A DNA stretch of 14,088 bases from Chloroflexota bacterium (GCA_018657655.1 JABHWQ010000248.1:1-14088), one strand, 5' to 3'. Counted from the stretch's first letter, positions 1 to 7,539 are shown. Notes: generated by a model not told the origin, from the sequence alone. A program made the numbers and translations.

Positions 1-435
1 CAGTCGATGGGATGCCAGCTTTTGGGTTTCATCAATTTGTACGAACATGTTCCGGGCAAACAGATTGTGCTGGCTTCTTCGGTAATAATGCGAATTGGCA
101 CTCGATGGTGTGGGGAAGCCCCCTCATATCAATCCTGAACAAATATATCCCGGCCATGGAAATACCCCAGCATGCGATTATACAATCCATCGAATTCTCC
201 TGGATTAAACGGCTGATCTACAGTATCCCACGATATCTGCGACGAACTCGTTGGTTCTTTGACAATGAATTTGTCATCAGGCGAAGGTCCTGTATGATAA
301 CCCGTTCTAACGACCATCGGTCCCAGATGGCAAATCCCCCCTTCACGTCGACGTACAATTTCTTCATACATTATTGGAGAGTCGAAGGATTCCAATACAC
401 TGTTCCAACGTTTCTTATACCATGATTTAGAAACT
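1..435 (-). pseudogene. pckA: Decayed 5' part of ATP-dependent phosphoenolpyruvate carboxykinase (runs off left edge)
   Basis: On the minus strand three reading frames must be joined to recover a PEP carboxykinase N-terminus. Frame one (424 down to about 380) reads HGIRNVGTVYWNPST. Frame two (about 377 to 132) contains MYEEIVRRREGG, TGYHTGPSPDDKFIVKEP, the WDTVDQPF region and GRDIFVQD. An in-frame TGA follows at 131-129, then YEGASPHHRVPIRIITEEA. After a second frameshift near 70-71, HNLFARNMFVQIDETQKL reads to the window edge. The order and spacing of these blocks match the family (NHGIRN..VYWN, TGxxTGxSPxDKF, FVQDxYAGA, WHxLFARNMF). The intact enzyme makes PEP from oxaloacetate with ATP; only its first quarter is visible here. 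Three lesions in about 420 bases argue for a dead gene, although a low-quality assembly could mimic this. The frame upstream of HGIRN is closed by TAG, so the original start is also unclear. Confidence 0.85.
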
Positions 436-501
436 ACCCAACACAGTTACACTGCCACATACCAGAAATCTACTACATATCAAAAATCAAAGTATCAATA
501 T

Positions 502-1590
502 CTACCCTTTCCCTCGTTGCAGAGACTTGACACTCAAAATCATGAAAACAAGCGCGAATGCCAGCAGGACAACTAGTTCCATCCATATCTCACCCAATCC
601 CCACCCGCGAACCATCACAGACCGCATCGCCTCAACTCCGTAAGTCGGGGGTATTGCGAAAGATGCCCATCGTAGAAAACTGGGGATTGCCTCCACCGGC
701 CAGAAGATTCCGGCCAGCAAAAATGTTGGGAGAATTATCATTGGCAGAAATTGTACGGCCTGCGCCTCCCTTTTGGCTGCAGCAGAAAGGAGAATCCCGA
801 GATTTACACTTACCAAGGCCAACAAAGCAACGATTATGTATGCCAGGAAAGGATTACCTTCAATAGTAATATTGAAGCCCACTGTAGCAATAATGAGCAG
901 TAGAAAAGCCTGCACCATACCTATAACTCCAAAGGCTATAACATATCCCAGCACAATCTCTCCATCACGCATAGGGGAAGCTTTCAAACGTTCTAACGTG
1001 CCACTGGTCCGCTCACCAACAAATGCCAACAATGTTAACAACGTGGTCAGCAGAAATATGGCAAAAGCCATAATACCGGGCACAAAGAAATCGATAAACT
1101 CAGCGTCTTCGCCATAGACCGGGGATTCACTCACACTAACTGGCATTTCCCCTCCGGCTTGCGTCAGTGTTTCTGTCATCGCCTCCCGCAATGTGGTAGC
1201 TATGGCGCTGGCTACGTTGACATTGCTTTTGTCACCCCTCAAATGAATAACGGCATTCTTTGTAGCGATATTTTGAGAAAAGTCCTCCGGGAACACGAAA
1301 ACCGCCCAGGCATTGCCATCCTCTACTTTTTTTACTGCCTCCTGCTCGCTATCCATAAAACGGATATTGAGAGTCTGTTCATCAAGGTTTCCGATTATTG
1401 TATTTGAAAGATCGCTGCCATCGTGATCCACCACGATCACATCAACGTCCTCAACTTCACCGCTGAAAGCGATTCCAAAAAGGGTCATTGCCAAGACTGG
1501 AGCTAATATAATTAGAGCTACAGTCCGCCGATCGTGTCTCAATCCGCGAAATATTCGTTTAGTGATAGCCAGGGCTCGTTTAATCCGCAT
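502..1590 (-). CDS. ABC-2 type transporter permease (DrrB/YhhJ-like exporter subunit)
   Basis: This is the membrane subunit of an ABC exporter, 362 residues. One N-terminal membrane helix (about 23-43) is followed by a large extracytoplasmic domain (about 45-165) and then five helices (about 168-190, 211-237, 246-270, 279-297, 337-355). This is the usual plan of the ABC2_membrane_3 type. The cytoplasmic segment after helix 2, VGERTSGTLERLKASPM (191-207), is the conserved coupling-helix region of this family. The ATG at 1590-1588 overlaps the end of the ATPase gene by 11 bp and has a G-rich ribosome binding site just upstream, so translation is probably coupled. It presumably pairs with the ATPase at 1580-2329. 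The substrate cannot be read from the sequence; the tetR neighbour suggests a drug or other toxic compound. Confidence 0.93.
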   Translation of the reverse strand: MRIKRALAITKRIFRGLRHDRRTVALIILAPVLAMTLFGIAFSGEVEDVDVIVVDHDGSDLSNTIIGNLDEQTLNIRFMDSEQEAVKKVEDGNAWAVFVFPEDFSQNIATKNAVIHLRGDKSNVNVASAIATTLREAMTETLTQAGGEMPVSVSESPVYGEDAEFIDFFVPGIMAFAIFLLTTLLTLLAFVGERTSGTLERLKASPMRDGEIVLGYVIAFGVIGMVQAFLLLIIATVGFNITIEGNPFLAYIIVALLALVSVNLGILLSAAAKREAQAVQFLPMIILPTFLLAGIFWPVEAIPSFLRWASFAIPPTYGVEAMRSVMVRGWGLGEIWMELVVLLAFALVFMILSVKSLQRGKG

Positions 1591-2329
1591 GATGCCCCCC
1601 TTTCCTGGCTAGCTCTAAAAACGCATCTTCAAGTGATCCGCACCCGGTAGATTGAATTATGTCTTGCGGAGACCCTTCAGCAATCAATTTGCCCTGCCTC
1701 ATCACCCCGATCTTGCCACATCGGTGAGCCTCATCCATATAGTGTGTTGTTATCACTACTGTGGCTCCTCGTTTTCCCAAGGTTTCAAAATACTCCCAAA
1801 ACGACGCTCTCAACTCGGGATCAACCCCGACTGTCGGTTCATCCATAAAGAGCAGTTCCGGATTATGAATCATGCTGCATGCAAGAGAGGTTCGATGCCT
1901 CATACCACCACTCAGGTTCGAAACCGGGGTGTTACGCCATTTTGTAAGGTCGACAAATTCCAATAGTTCCTTTTCCGCCGAAGCTATTTCCGCCCGGCTC
2001 ATACCGTAAACCTCGCCAAAAAGGCAGATATTATCATTAATACTAAGATCGAGATACAAGGCTGTTTCCTGAGGCATATAGCCGATCCTTGGAGCAATGG
2101 AATTATCGCCAACCTTCTTCCCCAGTAAAAATGCCTCTCCACCTGTTGGCTTGAGGAGATCACAAAGTACCTTAATTGTGGTGGTTTTCCCCGATCCATT
2201 CGGGCCCAGGAGTCCATAGGTTTCGCCTCGTTCTATCTTCAAATCGAGATTATCGACCGCAGTAAACGCGCCGTATTTCTTAACCAGACCACGGGTTTCT
2301 ACAGCCAAACCATTTTCACCCTGACTCAT
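1580..2329 (-). CDS. ABC transporter ATP-binding protein (DrrA/CcmA-type)
   Basis: This is the nucleotide-binding subunit of the exporter. Counting from GTG at 2335, it shows Walker A GPNGSGKT (44-51), the Q-loop at Q89, signature LSGGM (141-145), Walker B LLFMDEP (161-167) with the D-loop beyond, and switch His 198 in TTHYMDEA. The C-terminal tail (SLEDAFLELARK) is typical of DrrA-like exporters. I prefer the ATG at 2329-2327 (249 residues) over the GTG at 2335, because GGAGG lies five bases before the ATG but would abut the GTG. The gene overlaps the end of tetR by 14 bp and the permease by 11 bp, so the three genes form one transcription unit. Confidence 0.95.
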   Translation of the reverse strand: MSQGENGLAVETRGLVKKYGAFTAVDNLDLKIERGETYGLLGPNGSGKTTTIKVLCDLLKPTGGEAFLLGKKVGDNSIAPRIGYMPQETALYLDLSINDNICLFGEVYGMSRAEIASAEKELLEFVDLTKWRNTPVSNLSGGMRHRTSLACSMIHNPELLFMDEPTVGVDPELRASFWEYFETLGKRGATVVITTHYMDEAHRCGKIGVMRQGKLIAEGSPQDIIQSTGCGSLEDAFLELARKGGHHAD

Positions 2330-2951
2330 GTTCACCTCCCTTTAATCCTTTATGAAGCAATTCGGCCAAAACGAGAGAAATGTCCCCAGGTTTTGATGCA
2401 TCTATCGGACTGCCTTCCCGCTCCAGGCTGTATAGCAAAATGAAGCCTATCCCCATTCCTGTCATCGCTCTGGCAAGAACGGCAGGATCATTTATTTTAA
2501 AATCACCGGCAGCCATCCTTGATTCTATGAACGATTCCACCCTGGCCATTATCGGTTTTAGAATCTGTTCCACCCACTGCTTACGAACTTCCGGGTCCCG
2601 ATTAACTTCGCTAAAAAGAAACATGAAACTATCGATATTATCAAAACCAAATCTCAATCGGTTTTCCATAAAGGCCGAGAGAAAAGCCATGTCATCTTTT
2701 TGGCTGGTATCCTCTAGTAAATTCACCAAAGATGCTGTGAAAAACCTTTCTTTCATCAGTGATATCAGTAATTCCCGTTTGCTTTCGAAATAATTGTATA
2801 TGGTGCCCACAGCTACACCTGCTTCATGAGCAACATCAGGAACGGTCGTTTCCCCGTAACCCTTACGTGCAAATACCGCGAGAGCTGCATTCATAATCCG
2901 CTCTCGCTTTTGTTCCACCAGAAATGGAGTGTCCGGTTTCTTACCAGCCAT
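2316..2951 (-). CDS. TetR/AcrR-family transcriptional repressor
   Basis: A 211-residue protein with an N-terminal helix-turn-helix (about 15-60): RIMNAALAVFARKGYGETTVPDVAHEAGVAVGTIYNYFESKRELL. This fits the TetR N-terminal domain almost position by position. The remainder is the helical ligand-binding and dimerisation domain, whose sequence does not reveal the inducer. The ATG at 2951-2949 has GAGG eight bases upstream, and that GAGG lies inside a 42-bp palindrome. As first gene of the efflux operon it probably represses itself and the transporter until ligand binds. Family membership is read directly from the sequence; the regulatory role is inferred from the layout. Confidence 0.95.
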   Translation of the reverse strand: MAGKKPDTPFLVEQKRERIMNAALAVFARKGYGETTVPDVAHEAGVAVGTIYNYFESKRELLISLMKERFFTASLVNLLEDTSQKDDMAFLSAFMENRLRFGFDNIDSFMFLFSEVNRDPEVRKQWVEQILKPIMARVESFIESRMAAGDFKINDPAVLARAMTGMGIGFILLYSLEREGSPIDASKPGDISLVLAELLHKGLKGGEHESG

Positions 2952-2956
2952 AAATA

Positions 2957-2998
2957 AACCTCATAATATGAATGAATATTCATTCATATTATGAGGTT
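2957..2998. promoter_or_regulatory. Perfect 42-bp palindrome, probable TetR operator
   Basis: All 21 base pairs match around a centre between 2977 and 2978; the core is TGAATGAATATTCATTCA and the outer parts read AACCTCATAATA. The site covers the tetR ribosome binding site on its left arm, overlaps the -10 box on its right arm and spans the predicted start point. A repressor dimer, or two dimers, bound here would block initiation. Such long AT-rich palindromes in front of tetR genes are typical operators. The position also allows an mRNA hairpin to mask the GAGG. Confidence 0.85.
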
Positions 2999-3022
2999 AC
3001 ACTGCATTTGCAATGTTGTCAA
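2994..3022 (-). promoter_or_regulatory. Sigma70-like promoter of the tetR-ABC efflux operon
   Basis: On the minus strand TTGACA (3022-3017) is separated by 17 bp from TAACCT (2999-2994). The -35 box is perfect and the -10 box is moderate. The predicted start is near 2987, inside the palindrome, which ties promoter and operator together. Confidence 0.65.
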
Positions 3023-3180
3023 TAGTTATCAATGAACGGTTCCGCTCTATATTGGTTGATTAACAGATTCTATCTCTTTGGGGAATGATGTGGTGAAGAA
3101 GGTATTGGAGTAAGTTCGGCGGATCAGAATAAACTCTAGTTGGCCTGTCTAAAGAAGATGAAAAAGGAAACCAATAATTA

Positions 3181-3331
3181 GTGCGAGTATGGACCTAGGC
3201 ACTAGATGTTCACAAAGAATTGTTATCCTGTATAGGGTTCACTATCTCTACCAATGAGTACGTCTACCGAACAACCATCACTTAGTTGGATTCTTCCCAA
3301 TAGTACACAGTCGGGAGGTCCATACTCGCAC
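3181..3331 (-). ncRNA. Candidate structured small RNA closed by a 16-bp terminal stem (novel or 6S-like)
   Basis: GTGCGAGTATGGACCT (minus strand, 3331-3316) and its exact reverse complement (3196-3181) bracket 119 bases. A consensus minus-strand promoter at 3336-3363 would start transcription at about 3331-3329, at the first bases of the stem. The resulting RNA of about 151 nt would have a 16-bp closing helix. Inside, CCCGA/UUGGG can form a small hairpin on the 5' side, AAGAAU pairs with AUUCUU with a following CC/GG, and GUA-GACG-UAC gives an apical hairpin. The result is an elongated rod with internal bubbles, a shape resembling 6S RNA. After the stem comes UAAUUAUUGGUUUCC and more U-rich sequence, not a classic terminator. 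I found no protein gene in this gap on either strand. A 151-bp MITE with 16-bp terminal repeats is the main alternative. Confidence 0.5.
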
Positions 3332-3335
3332 GGGG

Positions 3336-3363
3336 ATTATACCACTTTGGGGGAGTTTGTCAA
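3336..3363 (-). promoter_or_regulatory. Consensus sigma70 promoter for the candidate small RNA
   Basis: TTGACA (3363-3358) and TATAAT (3341-3336), both perfect hexamers, are separated by 16 bp on the minus strand. They lie downstream of the methyltransferase stop at 3403. No coding region begins within 380 bp downstream except tetR, which has its own promoter, so the likely product is the short RNA that starts about five to seven bases after the -10 box. Confidence 0.7.
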
Positions 3364-3402
3364 CCAGAAACGAGCGGAACCCAAGAGACGAGTAAAGGCT
3401 TG

Positions 3403-4176
3403 CTATTTTCGGGCTACGATGATCGCGGTATTCCACGTAAAAAACATTTTATCATCCATTATTTGAGGACTCATCGCTGCCTTATCGCCTTCCATCGAAT
3501 CAATTATCATTTCTCGTATCGTCTTTGTGGTTTCGGCATCAGCGCCGCCCAATCGAATCCACTCGTCGAAGGCCATGATATGAGGCCATAGTTCCGAGTG
3601 CGATACAATCAACCCACTTGATCTGAGCATTCCCTCCAATTCCGAACGCTTCCATTGCCTTACCTCAGAAATATCGCGTAGTTTGGTTATTCGGTTTTGA
3701 AGGTCGCCTTCTTGTTGATCCTCAGAAGAGATTACGTCCATTATCATTACCCTGCCACCTTGCTTACACACACGCGCCATCTCAGCAAACGCAGTTTCAG
3801 GTTCAGTAAAATGGTGTACCGCTATTCGGCAAGTAACCACATCAAAACTCTCGGCGGCGAACGGCATCCGGGCGGCATCAGCTAGCGCCAAAACGGTGTT
3901 ATTCTGGTTCCCAAGCGCTACCTTTGCTTTCTCCAGCATAGCCATGGTAAAATCGGTCGCTATCAGTTCCGCTCCGGTATTAGAGATTGCTACAGCAAGA
4001 AATCCTGTACCCGTAGCTATATCCAGGATTCTATCGTTTTTCGTAATTTCAGCCAGCTTTAGCAATAACGCCAAATTACGTTCGTCTGCCAATAAACTGC
4101 TGGTGCTATACTCCTGAGACTTTTTGCCAAAAAGTTGGCGTACCAGTGACTCCTGTGATTCTGAATTCTCTTTCAT
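3403..4176 (-). CDS. Class I SAM-dependent methyltransferase (UbiE-like), copy 1
   Basis: A 257-residue Rossmann-fold methyltransferase. Motif I is LDIATGTGFLA (51-61), the acidic residue after strand 2 is D75 in IATDFT, the adenine-contact region is ALADAARMPF (97-106), and SFDVVTCRIAVHHF (110-123) forms strand 4. This is the Methyltransf_11/UbiE pattern; the acceptor substrate cannot be read from it. The ATG at 4176 is preceded by GAGGGA. It is a paralogue of the gene immediately upstream, sharing LLADExNL, LDxATGTGFLA, FDVVTCRxAxHHFTxP, SSED and RSELEGML. By eye the two are a little under half identical. It is the last gene of the ABC-F operon, 30 bp after its sister. Confidence 0.92.
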   Translation of the reverse strand: MKENSESQESLVRQLFGKKSQEYSTSSLLADERNLALLLKLAEITKNDRILDIATGTGFLAVAISNTGAELIATDFTMAMLEKAKVALGNQNNTVLALADAARMPFAAESFDVVTCRIAVHHFTEPETAFAEMARVCKQGGRVMIMDVISSEDQQEGDLQNRITKLRDISEVRQWKRSELEGMLRSSGLIVSHSELWPHIMAFDEWIRLGGADAETTKTIREMIIDSMEGDKAAMSPQIMDDKMFFTWNTAIIVARK

Positions 4177-4206
4177 GCTTTCATTCCCTCATTAGAGCTT
4201 ATTATG

Positions 4207-4998
4207 TCAAGTGCGGACATGTGCGGTGATTATCGCTGCTGTGTATGTAAAATACACTTCTTCATCACGCAACTGAACTCTCAAACCCGACTTGTCATCT
4301 TCAATCGACTCCATCATCAACTGTCGAACCTTATTAGCGGCCACTTCGTCCGGATTGGCAATGTAAAGCCATTCCTCCATTTGCCAAGTATATTTCCACG
4401 TATTGACTTCGTCCATTTCCAAGTCACACGTTTTCAGCATTCCTTCCAGTTCCGATCGGGAATATTGTTTGACATGAGAAGAATCCCGCAATCGTTCCAT
4501 CTTGTTATGGTATTCGCTCCGAGCACCATCCTCCGAAGAGACAATATCCATAATCACAATTCGCCCTTCCGGCCTGCATACCCTGCGTATCTCGCGAAAA
4601 GCCTCATCCGGTTTAGTGAAATGATGTAATGCTACCCGGCAAGTAACCACATCGAAAGAATCATCTTCAAAAGGAAGTATTTCGACATCTGCCAATGCGA
4701 ATGAGGTGTTGTCCCCCGTCTTTGGACGTGTTTGTTGCAACATTTCCAAAGTAATATCAGTTGCCACTACATCCTTGGCAACCTTTGATAAAGCAGCCGC
4801 CAAAAAGCCTGTTCCCGTAGCCAAATCCAGAACCCTTTCACTCCCCATAATCCCGGCCATTCTAATGATGGCATTCAGATTTTCCTCGTCAGCCAGGAGG
4901 CAATTGGCATTGTAGGACAACGCCTGCCTTCCAAAGTTTTCCTGAACCTGCCGTTTTATCCCCTGTGAGTTGTCACCACTCGTTTTATTACCATTCAC
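4207..4998 (-). CDS. Class I SAM-dependent methyltransferase (UbiE-like), copy 2
   Basis: A 263-residue paralogue of the gene at 3403-4176. It has motif I VLDLATGTGFLA (56-67), D81 in VATDIT, ALADVEILPF (101-110) and SFDVVTCRVALHHFTKP (114-130). The start is GTG (4998-4996), overlapping the TGA of the ABC-F gene as GTGA, with AAGGGAG a little upstream inside that gene. This indicates translational coupling. Both copies keep the SAM-binding residues, so both are probably active. Their C-terminal halves, which usually select the substrate, differ more than the N-terminal halves. The substrate is unknown; small-molecule methylation (quinone-like or xenobiotic) is more likely than RNA, judging by family. 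Confidence 0.92.
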   Translation of the reverse strand: MNGNKTSGDNSQGIKRQVQENFGRQALSYNANCLLADEENLNAIIRMAGIMGSERVLDLATGTGFLAAALSKVAKDVVATDITLEMLQQTRPKTGDNTSFALADVEILPFEDDSFDVVTCRVALHHFTKPDEAFREIRRVCRPEGRIVIMDIVSSEDGARSEYHNKMERLRDSSHVKQYSRSELEGMLKTCDLEMDEVNTWKYTWQMEEWLYIANPDEVAANKVRQLMMESIEDDKSGLRVQLRDEEVYFTYTAAIITAHVRT

Positions 4999-6974
4999 AG
5001 CAGCAGCTGCTCCCTTGCGCGATCGAACTCCTGCTTAAGGTCTTCGGATTCCAATGAAAGCGCTTCCCACTCTTCAGTGAGGGTGTCGATAGTATTTTTT
5101 AGTTTGCGATGTTCTTCTATTGTCTCCACAACGCGAGCGCTATCATCATAGTGCTCAGGATCAGCCATTAACTCCTGAACGCGAGCAAATTTAACTTCTA
5201 ACTCTGAAAGCTCCGTTTCGATCTCTTTTATTCGTTTTTTTATCGGGGAGCTTTTTCGATAGTATTCGTTCCTCAGTTCTCCCTCAACTTGTTTTCGTGA
5301 CCGCGATTTGTCTTTTTTCGAACCGTCTGTTTTGGAAGTGTCTGTCGAAACATCCGGGGATACTTCTGAGCCGTACTGCTCCTTCCAGTATAAGTAGCTA
5401 TCATAGTTGCCGGGAAATACATGGATATTTCCGTTTTTGACTTCCACAATTTTGTTAGCGATCTGCTGGATCAACGTTCTATCGTGAGTAATAAAACAGA
5501 GTGTGCCGCCATACGATTCAAGGGCATCTGTGAGGACTTCTCGGGATGGAATATCGAGATGATTGGTTGGCTCATCCATTAACAGCAAATTGGCTGGCCG
5601 AACCAGCATTTTGGCAATAGCCAAGCGTGCTTTCTCTCCACCGGAAAGCACGGACACTTTTTTCTCTACATCGTTCCCGCTAAAAATGAATGCCCCCAGT
5701 ATTCCCCTCAGTTTCTGTTCCGATTCATCGCCCGCCATGCGACGAAGTTCTGCCAGCACCGTATTTTGGGGATCGAGCAAATCCAATTGATACTGGGCAT
5801 AATAGGCAGTCTCCACCTTATGTCCCAGCTTGCGTTCCCCTTTTTCGAAAGGTAACTCTCCCGTCAGGATTTTCAAAAGAGTGGTTTTCCCAGCCCCGTT
5901 TGGTCCTACCAGAGCCACACAATCGCCTCTATTTAATACAAGGTTGAGGTTTCCATACACCTCATTCGACCCATACGATTTTGAAACATGCTTCAGTGCA
6001 ATTACCTCTTCTCCGCTTCTCTCCGGTTCCGGGAACGAGATTCGCACCTTCCTGGTCGATCTGGGGACGATTATCCGTTCCATTTTGTCCAGACGTTTTA
6101 TTCGGCTCTGGGCCTGTGACGCTCGTTTTTTATCGGCCCTGAAGCGTTCGATAAACCTCGTCTCTTTCTTTATTTTAATCTCCTGCCGTTTGGCTGTAGC
6201 CTCACGCACTTCCAGACCTTTCTGACGGGCAATTACATGACTGTCATAGTTACCTTCATGAACTATCACCTCGTCCTGATCGAAAGCCAAGACCTTTTTT
6301 ACGACCCGATTCAAAAACGATCGATCATGGGAAGTAACCAGGACTGCGCCTTGGTAGCTTTTGAGATATTCCTCAAACCACATGCACGATTCAAGATCGA
6401 GGTGATTTGTTGGTTCGTCCAAAAGAAGCAAGTCAGGGTTTAAAAGAAGAAGCTTAGCAAGCGCAGCTCGCATCAACCAACCACCGCTGAATTCATTCAA
6501 AGGTCTGTTGAAATCTGACTCCGAAAACCCAAGCCCTGAAAGGATCACTTTGGATTCATATTCGGCATCATACCCTCCGGCTGCTTCATACTGATGCTGG
6601 AGTTCGCCAAGCTCTCTAAGTAGTTTTTCCGAACTATCCAATTCCAAACCTTCCGCCAGGTCCTCCTGGAGAATCCTGATTCTGTGCTCAAGGCCGGTCA
6701 GACGAGTGGAAGCTCCAGCTACATCCTCCAGAAGTTTTCGTTTTGAAGAGGGCTTTATTTCCTGCTCCAGAAAACCGATGTCGGTACCCTTTCTTATTGT
6801 CACGCTGCCAGAATCGGGAGCCATGTTCCCTGTGATAAGTTCAAACAAAGTTGTCTTTCCCGATCCATTCGGGCCTATTATGGCAATTCGGTCCCGGGCG
6901 CTGACATTTAAGGTCACCCCGGAAAAAAGCGTACGGTCACCGTATGATTTGGTAAGATTGGAAATGCTTAGCAT
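4995..6974 (-). CDS. ABC-F family ATPase (Uup/YheS-like ribosome-associated protein)
   Basis: A 659-residue soluble protein with two ABC domains and no membrane segment, as expected for ABC-F. Domain 1 has Walker A GPNGSGKT (34-41), signature FSGGW (162-166), Walker B with DEPTNHLD (186-193) and SHDR (215-218). The charged linker (about 241-310) contains the helical arm that reaches the ribosomal P/E site in this family. Domain 2 has GPNGAGKT (357-364), LSGGE (443-447), DEPTNHLD (467-474) and THDR (496-499). A polar spacer rich in Ser and Lys (540-560) leads to a C-terminal coiled coil (about 565-659), as in Uup. Family members relieve stalled ribosomes or protect against ribosome-targeting antibiotics. 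Which role applies here cannot be told. The ATG at 6974 has TAGGTG upstream. First gene of an operon with two methyltransferases. Confidence 0.94.
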   Translation of the reverse strand: MLSISNLTKSYGDRTLFSGVTLNVSARDRIAIIGPNGSGKTTLFELITGNMAPDSGSVTIRKGTDIGFLEQEIKPSSKRKLLEDVAGASTRLTGLEHRIRILQEDLAEGLELDSSEKLLRELGELQHQYEAAGGYDAEYESKVILSGLGFSESDFNRPLNEFSGGWLMRAALAKLLLLNPDLLLLDEPTNHLDLESCMWFEEYLKSYQGAVLVTSHDRSFLNRVVKKVLAFDQDEVIVHEGNYDSHVIARQKGLEVREATAKRQEIKIKKETRFIERFRADKKRASQAQSRIKRLDKMERIIVPRSTRKVRISFPEPERSGEEVIALKHVSKSYGSNEVYGNLNLVLNRGDCVALVGPNGAGKTTLLKILTGELPFEKGERKLGHKVETAYYAQYQLDLLDPQNTVLAELRRMAGDESEQKLRGILGAFIFSGNDVEKKVSVLSGGEKARLAIAKMLVRPANLLLMDEPTNHLDIPSREVLTDALESYGGTLCFITHDRTLIQQIANKIVEVKNGNIHVFPGNYDSYLYWKEQYGSEVSPDVSTDTSKTDGSKKDKSRSRKQVEGELRNEYYRKSSPIKKRIKEIETELSELEVKFARVQELMADPEHYDDSARVVETIEEHRKLKNTIDTLTEEWEALSLESEDLKQEFDRAREQLLL

Positions 6975-6999
6975 ATCGAATTTACACCTACGTTAAATC

Positions 7000-7028
7000 A
7001 TCGTACATTAGGGGCAAAGACAAAGCAA
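7000..7028 (-). promoter_or_regulatory. Possible promoter of the ABC-F/methyltransferase operon
   Basis: On the minus strand TTGCTT (7028-7023) lies 17 bp from TACGAT (7005-7000). Both boxes are only partial matches, so this is a weak call. It is the best candidate in the 142-bp divergent gap. Confidence 0.3.
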
Positions 7029-7046
7029 GTTACGCACATAACAATA

Positions 7047-7075
7047 TTGACTACTTCCTTTCATTGTTGTAAACT
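7047..7075 (+). promoter_or_regulatory. Sigma70-like promoter of the zinc-ribbon membrane protein gene
   Basis: TTGACT (7047-7052), a 17-bp spacer and TAAACT (7070-7075) precede the gene at 7117, giving a leader of about 35 nt with AGAGGAGG near its end. Confidence 0.6.
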
Positions 7076-7116
7076 CCCCGTAATAAAACATGATCGTTTG
7101 TTAGAGGAGGATCGAA

Positions 7117-7539
7117 ATGTTTTGTACCAAATGTGGAGCAGATAACAATGATAATGCCGAATTCTGCACCAGTTGCGGGAACTCACTGAAAGGCGGGGCG
7201 CCTGCCCGTAGCGCCTCGAATCAAACCAGCACTAGCTTAACCAAAAGGGATCCAATAATGGTACTAATTTTCACCATCATAACGTTTGGTATCTATGGTA
7301 TATACTGGTACGTTATGACCAAACTGGAGATGAACGAATCCGGCGCTGATATTCCCACAGCATGGCTGATCATATTACCGATCATAAGCATCTGGTGGAT
7401 GTGGAAATTCAGCGAGGGTGTTGAGCAAGTAACAGATGGTCAAATGAATGGGCCTATTGCATTTCTACTGCTTTTCCTACTCGGTGGCATTGGCGCAGCC
7501 ATAATTCAGAGTTCTTTGAATAAATTTGCTGCCGATTAG
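7117..7539 (+). CDS. Zinc-ribbon protein with C-terminal DUF4234-type membrane domain
   Basis: A 140-residue protein. The N-terminus is a zinc ribbon with C3-x2-C6 and C17-x2-C20 (FCTKCG and FCTSCG). After a Ser/Thr-rich linker (28-44) comes a membrane domain with about three hydrophobic segments (46-67, 82-97, 112-131), rich in Ile and Trp, fitting DUF4234 (FGIYGIYWYVM, IPTAWLIILPII). Zinc-ribbon/DUF4234 fusions are common in bacteria but have no established function. The start has a strong AGAGGAGG eight bases upstream and its own promoter. It is not obviously in an operon, because 277 bp and a second promoter separate it from the next gene. Confidence 0.9.
   Translation: MFCTKCGADNNDNAEFCTSCGNSLKGGAPARSASNQTSTSLTKRDPIMVLIFTIITFGIYGIYWYVMTKLEMNESGADIPTAWLIILPIISIWWMWKFSEGVEQVTDGQMNGPIAFLLLFLLGGIGAAIIQSSLNKFAAD

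Noticed and set aside
129..131. In-frame TGA at a position that is often Cys in PEP carboxykinase, suggesting selenocysteine
   Set aside because: Two frameshifts lie within 250 bases of it in the same gene and no SECIS-like hairpin was evident, so decay is the simpler explanation.
12..425. Plus-strand ORF of 137 codons at the left edge
   Set aside because: It is the opposite strand of the pckA remnant, whose protein similarity is clear; its own translation has no recognisable features.
3254..3466. Plus-strand ORF of 70 codons in the 2999-3402 gap
   Set aside because: It has no recognisable motif, overlaps the end of the methyltransferase on the other strand and lies across the candidate RNA and its promoter; it has no clear ribosome binding site.
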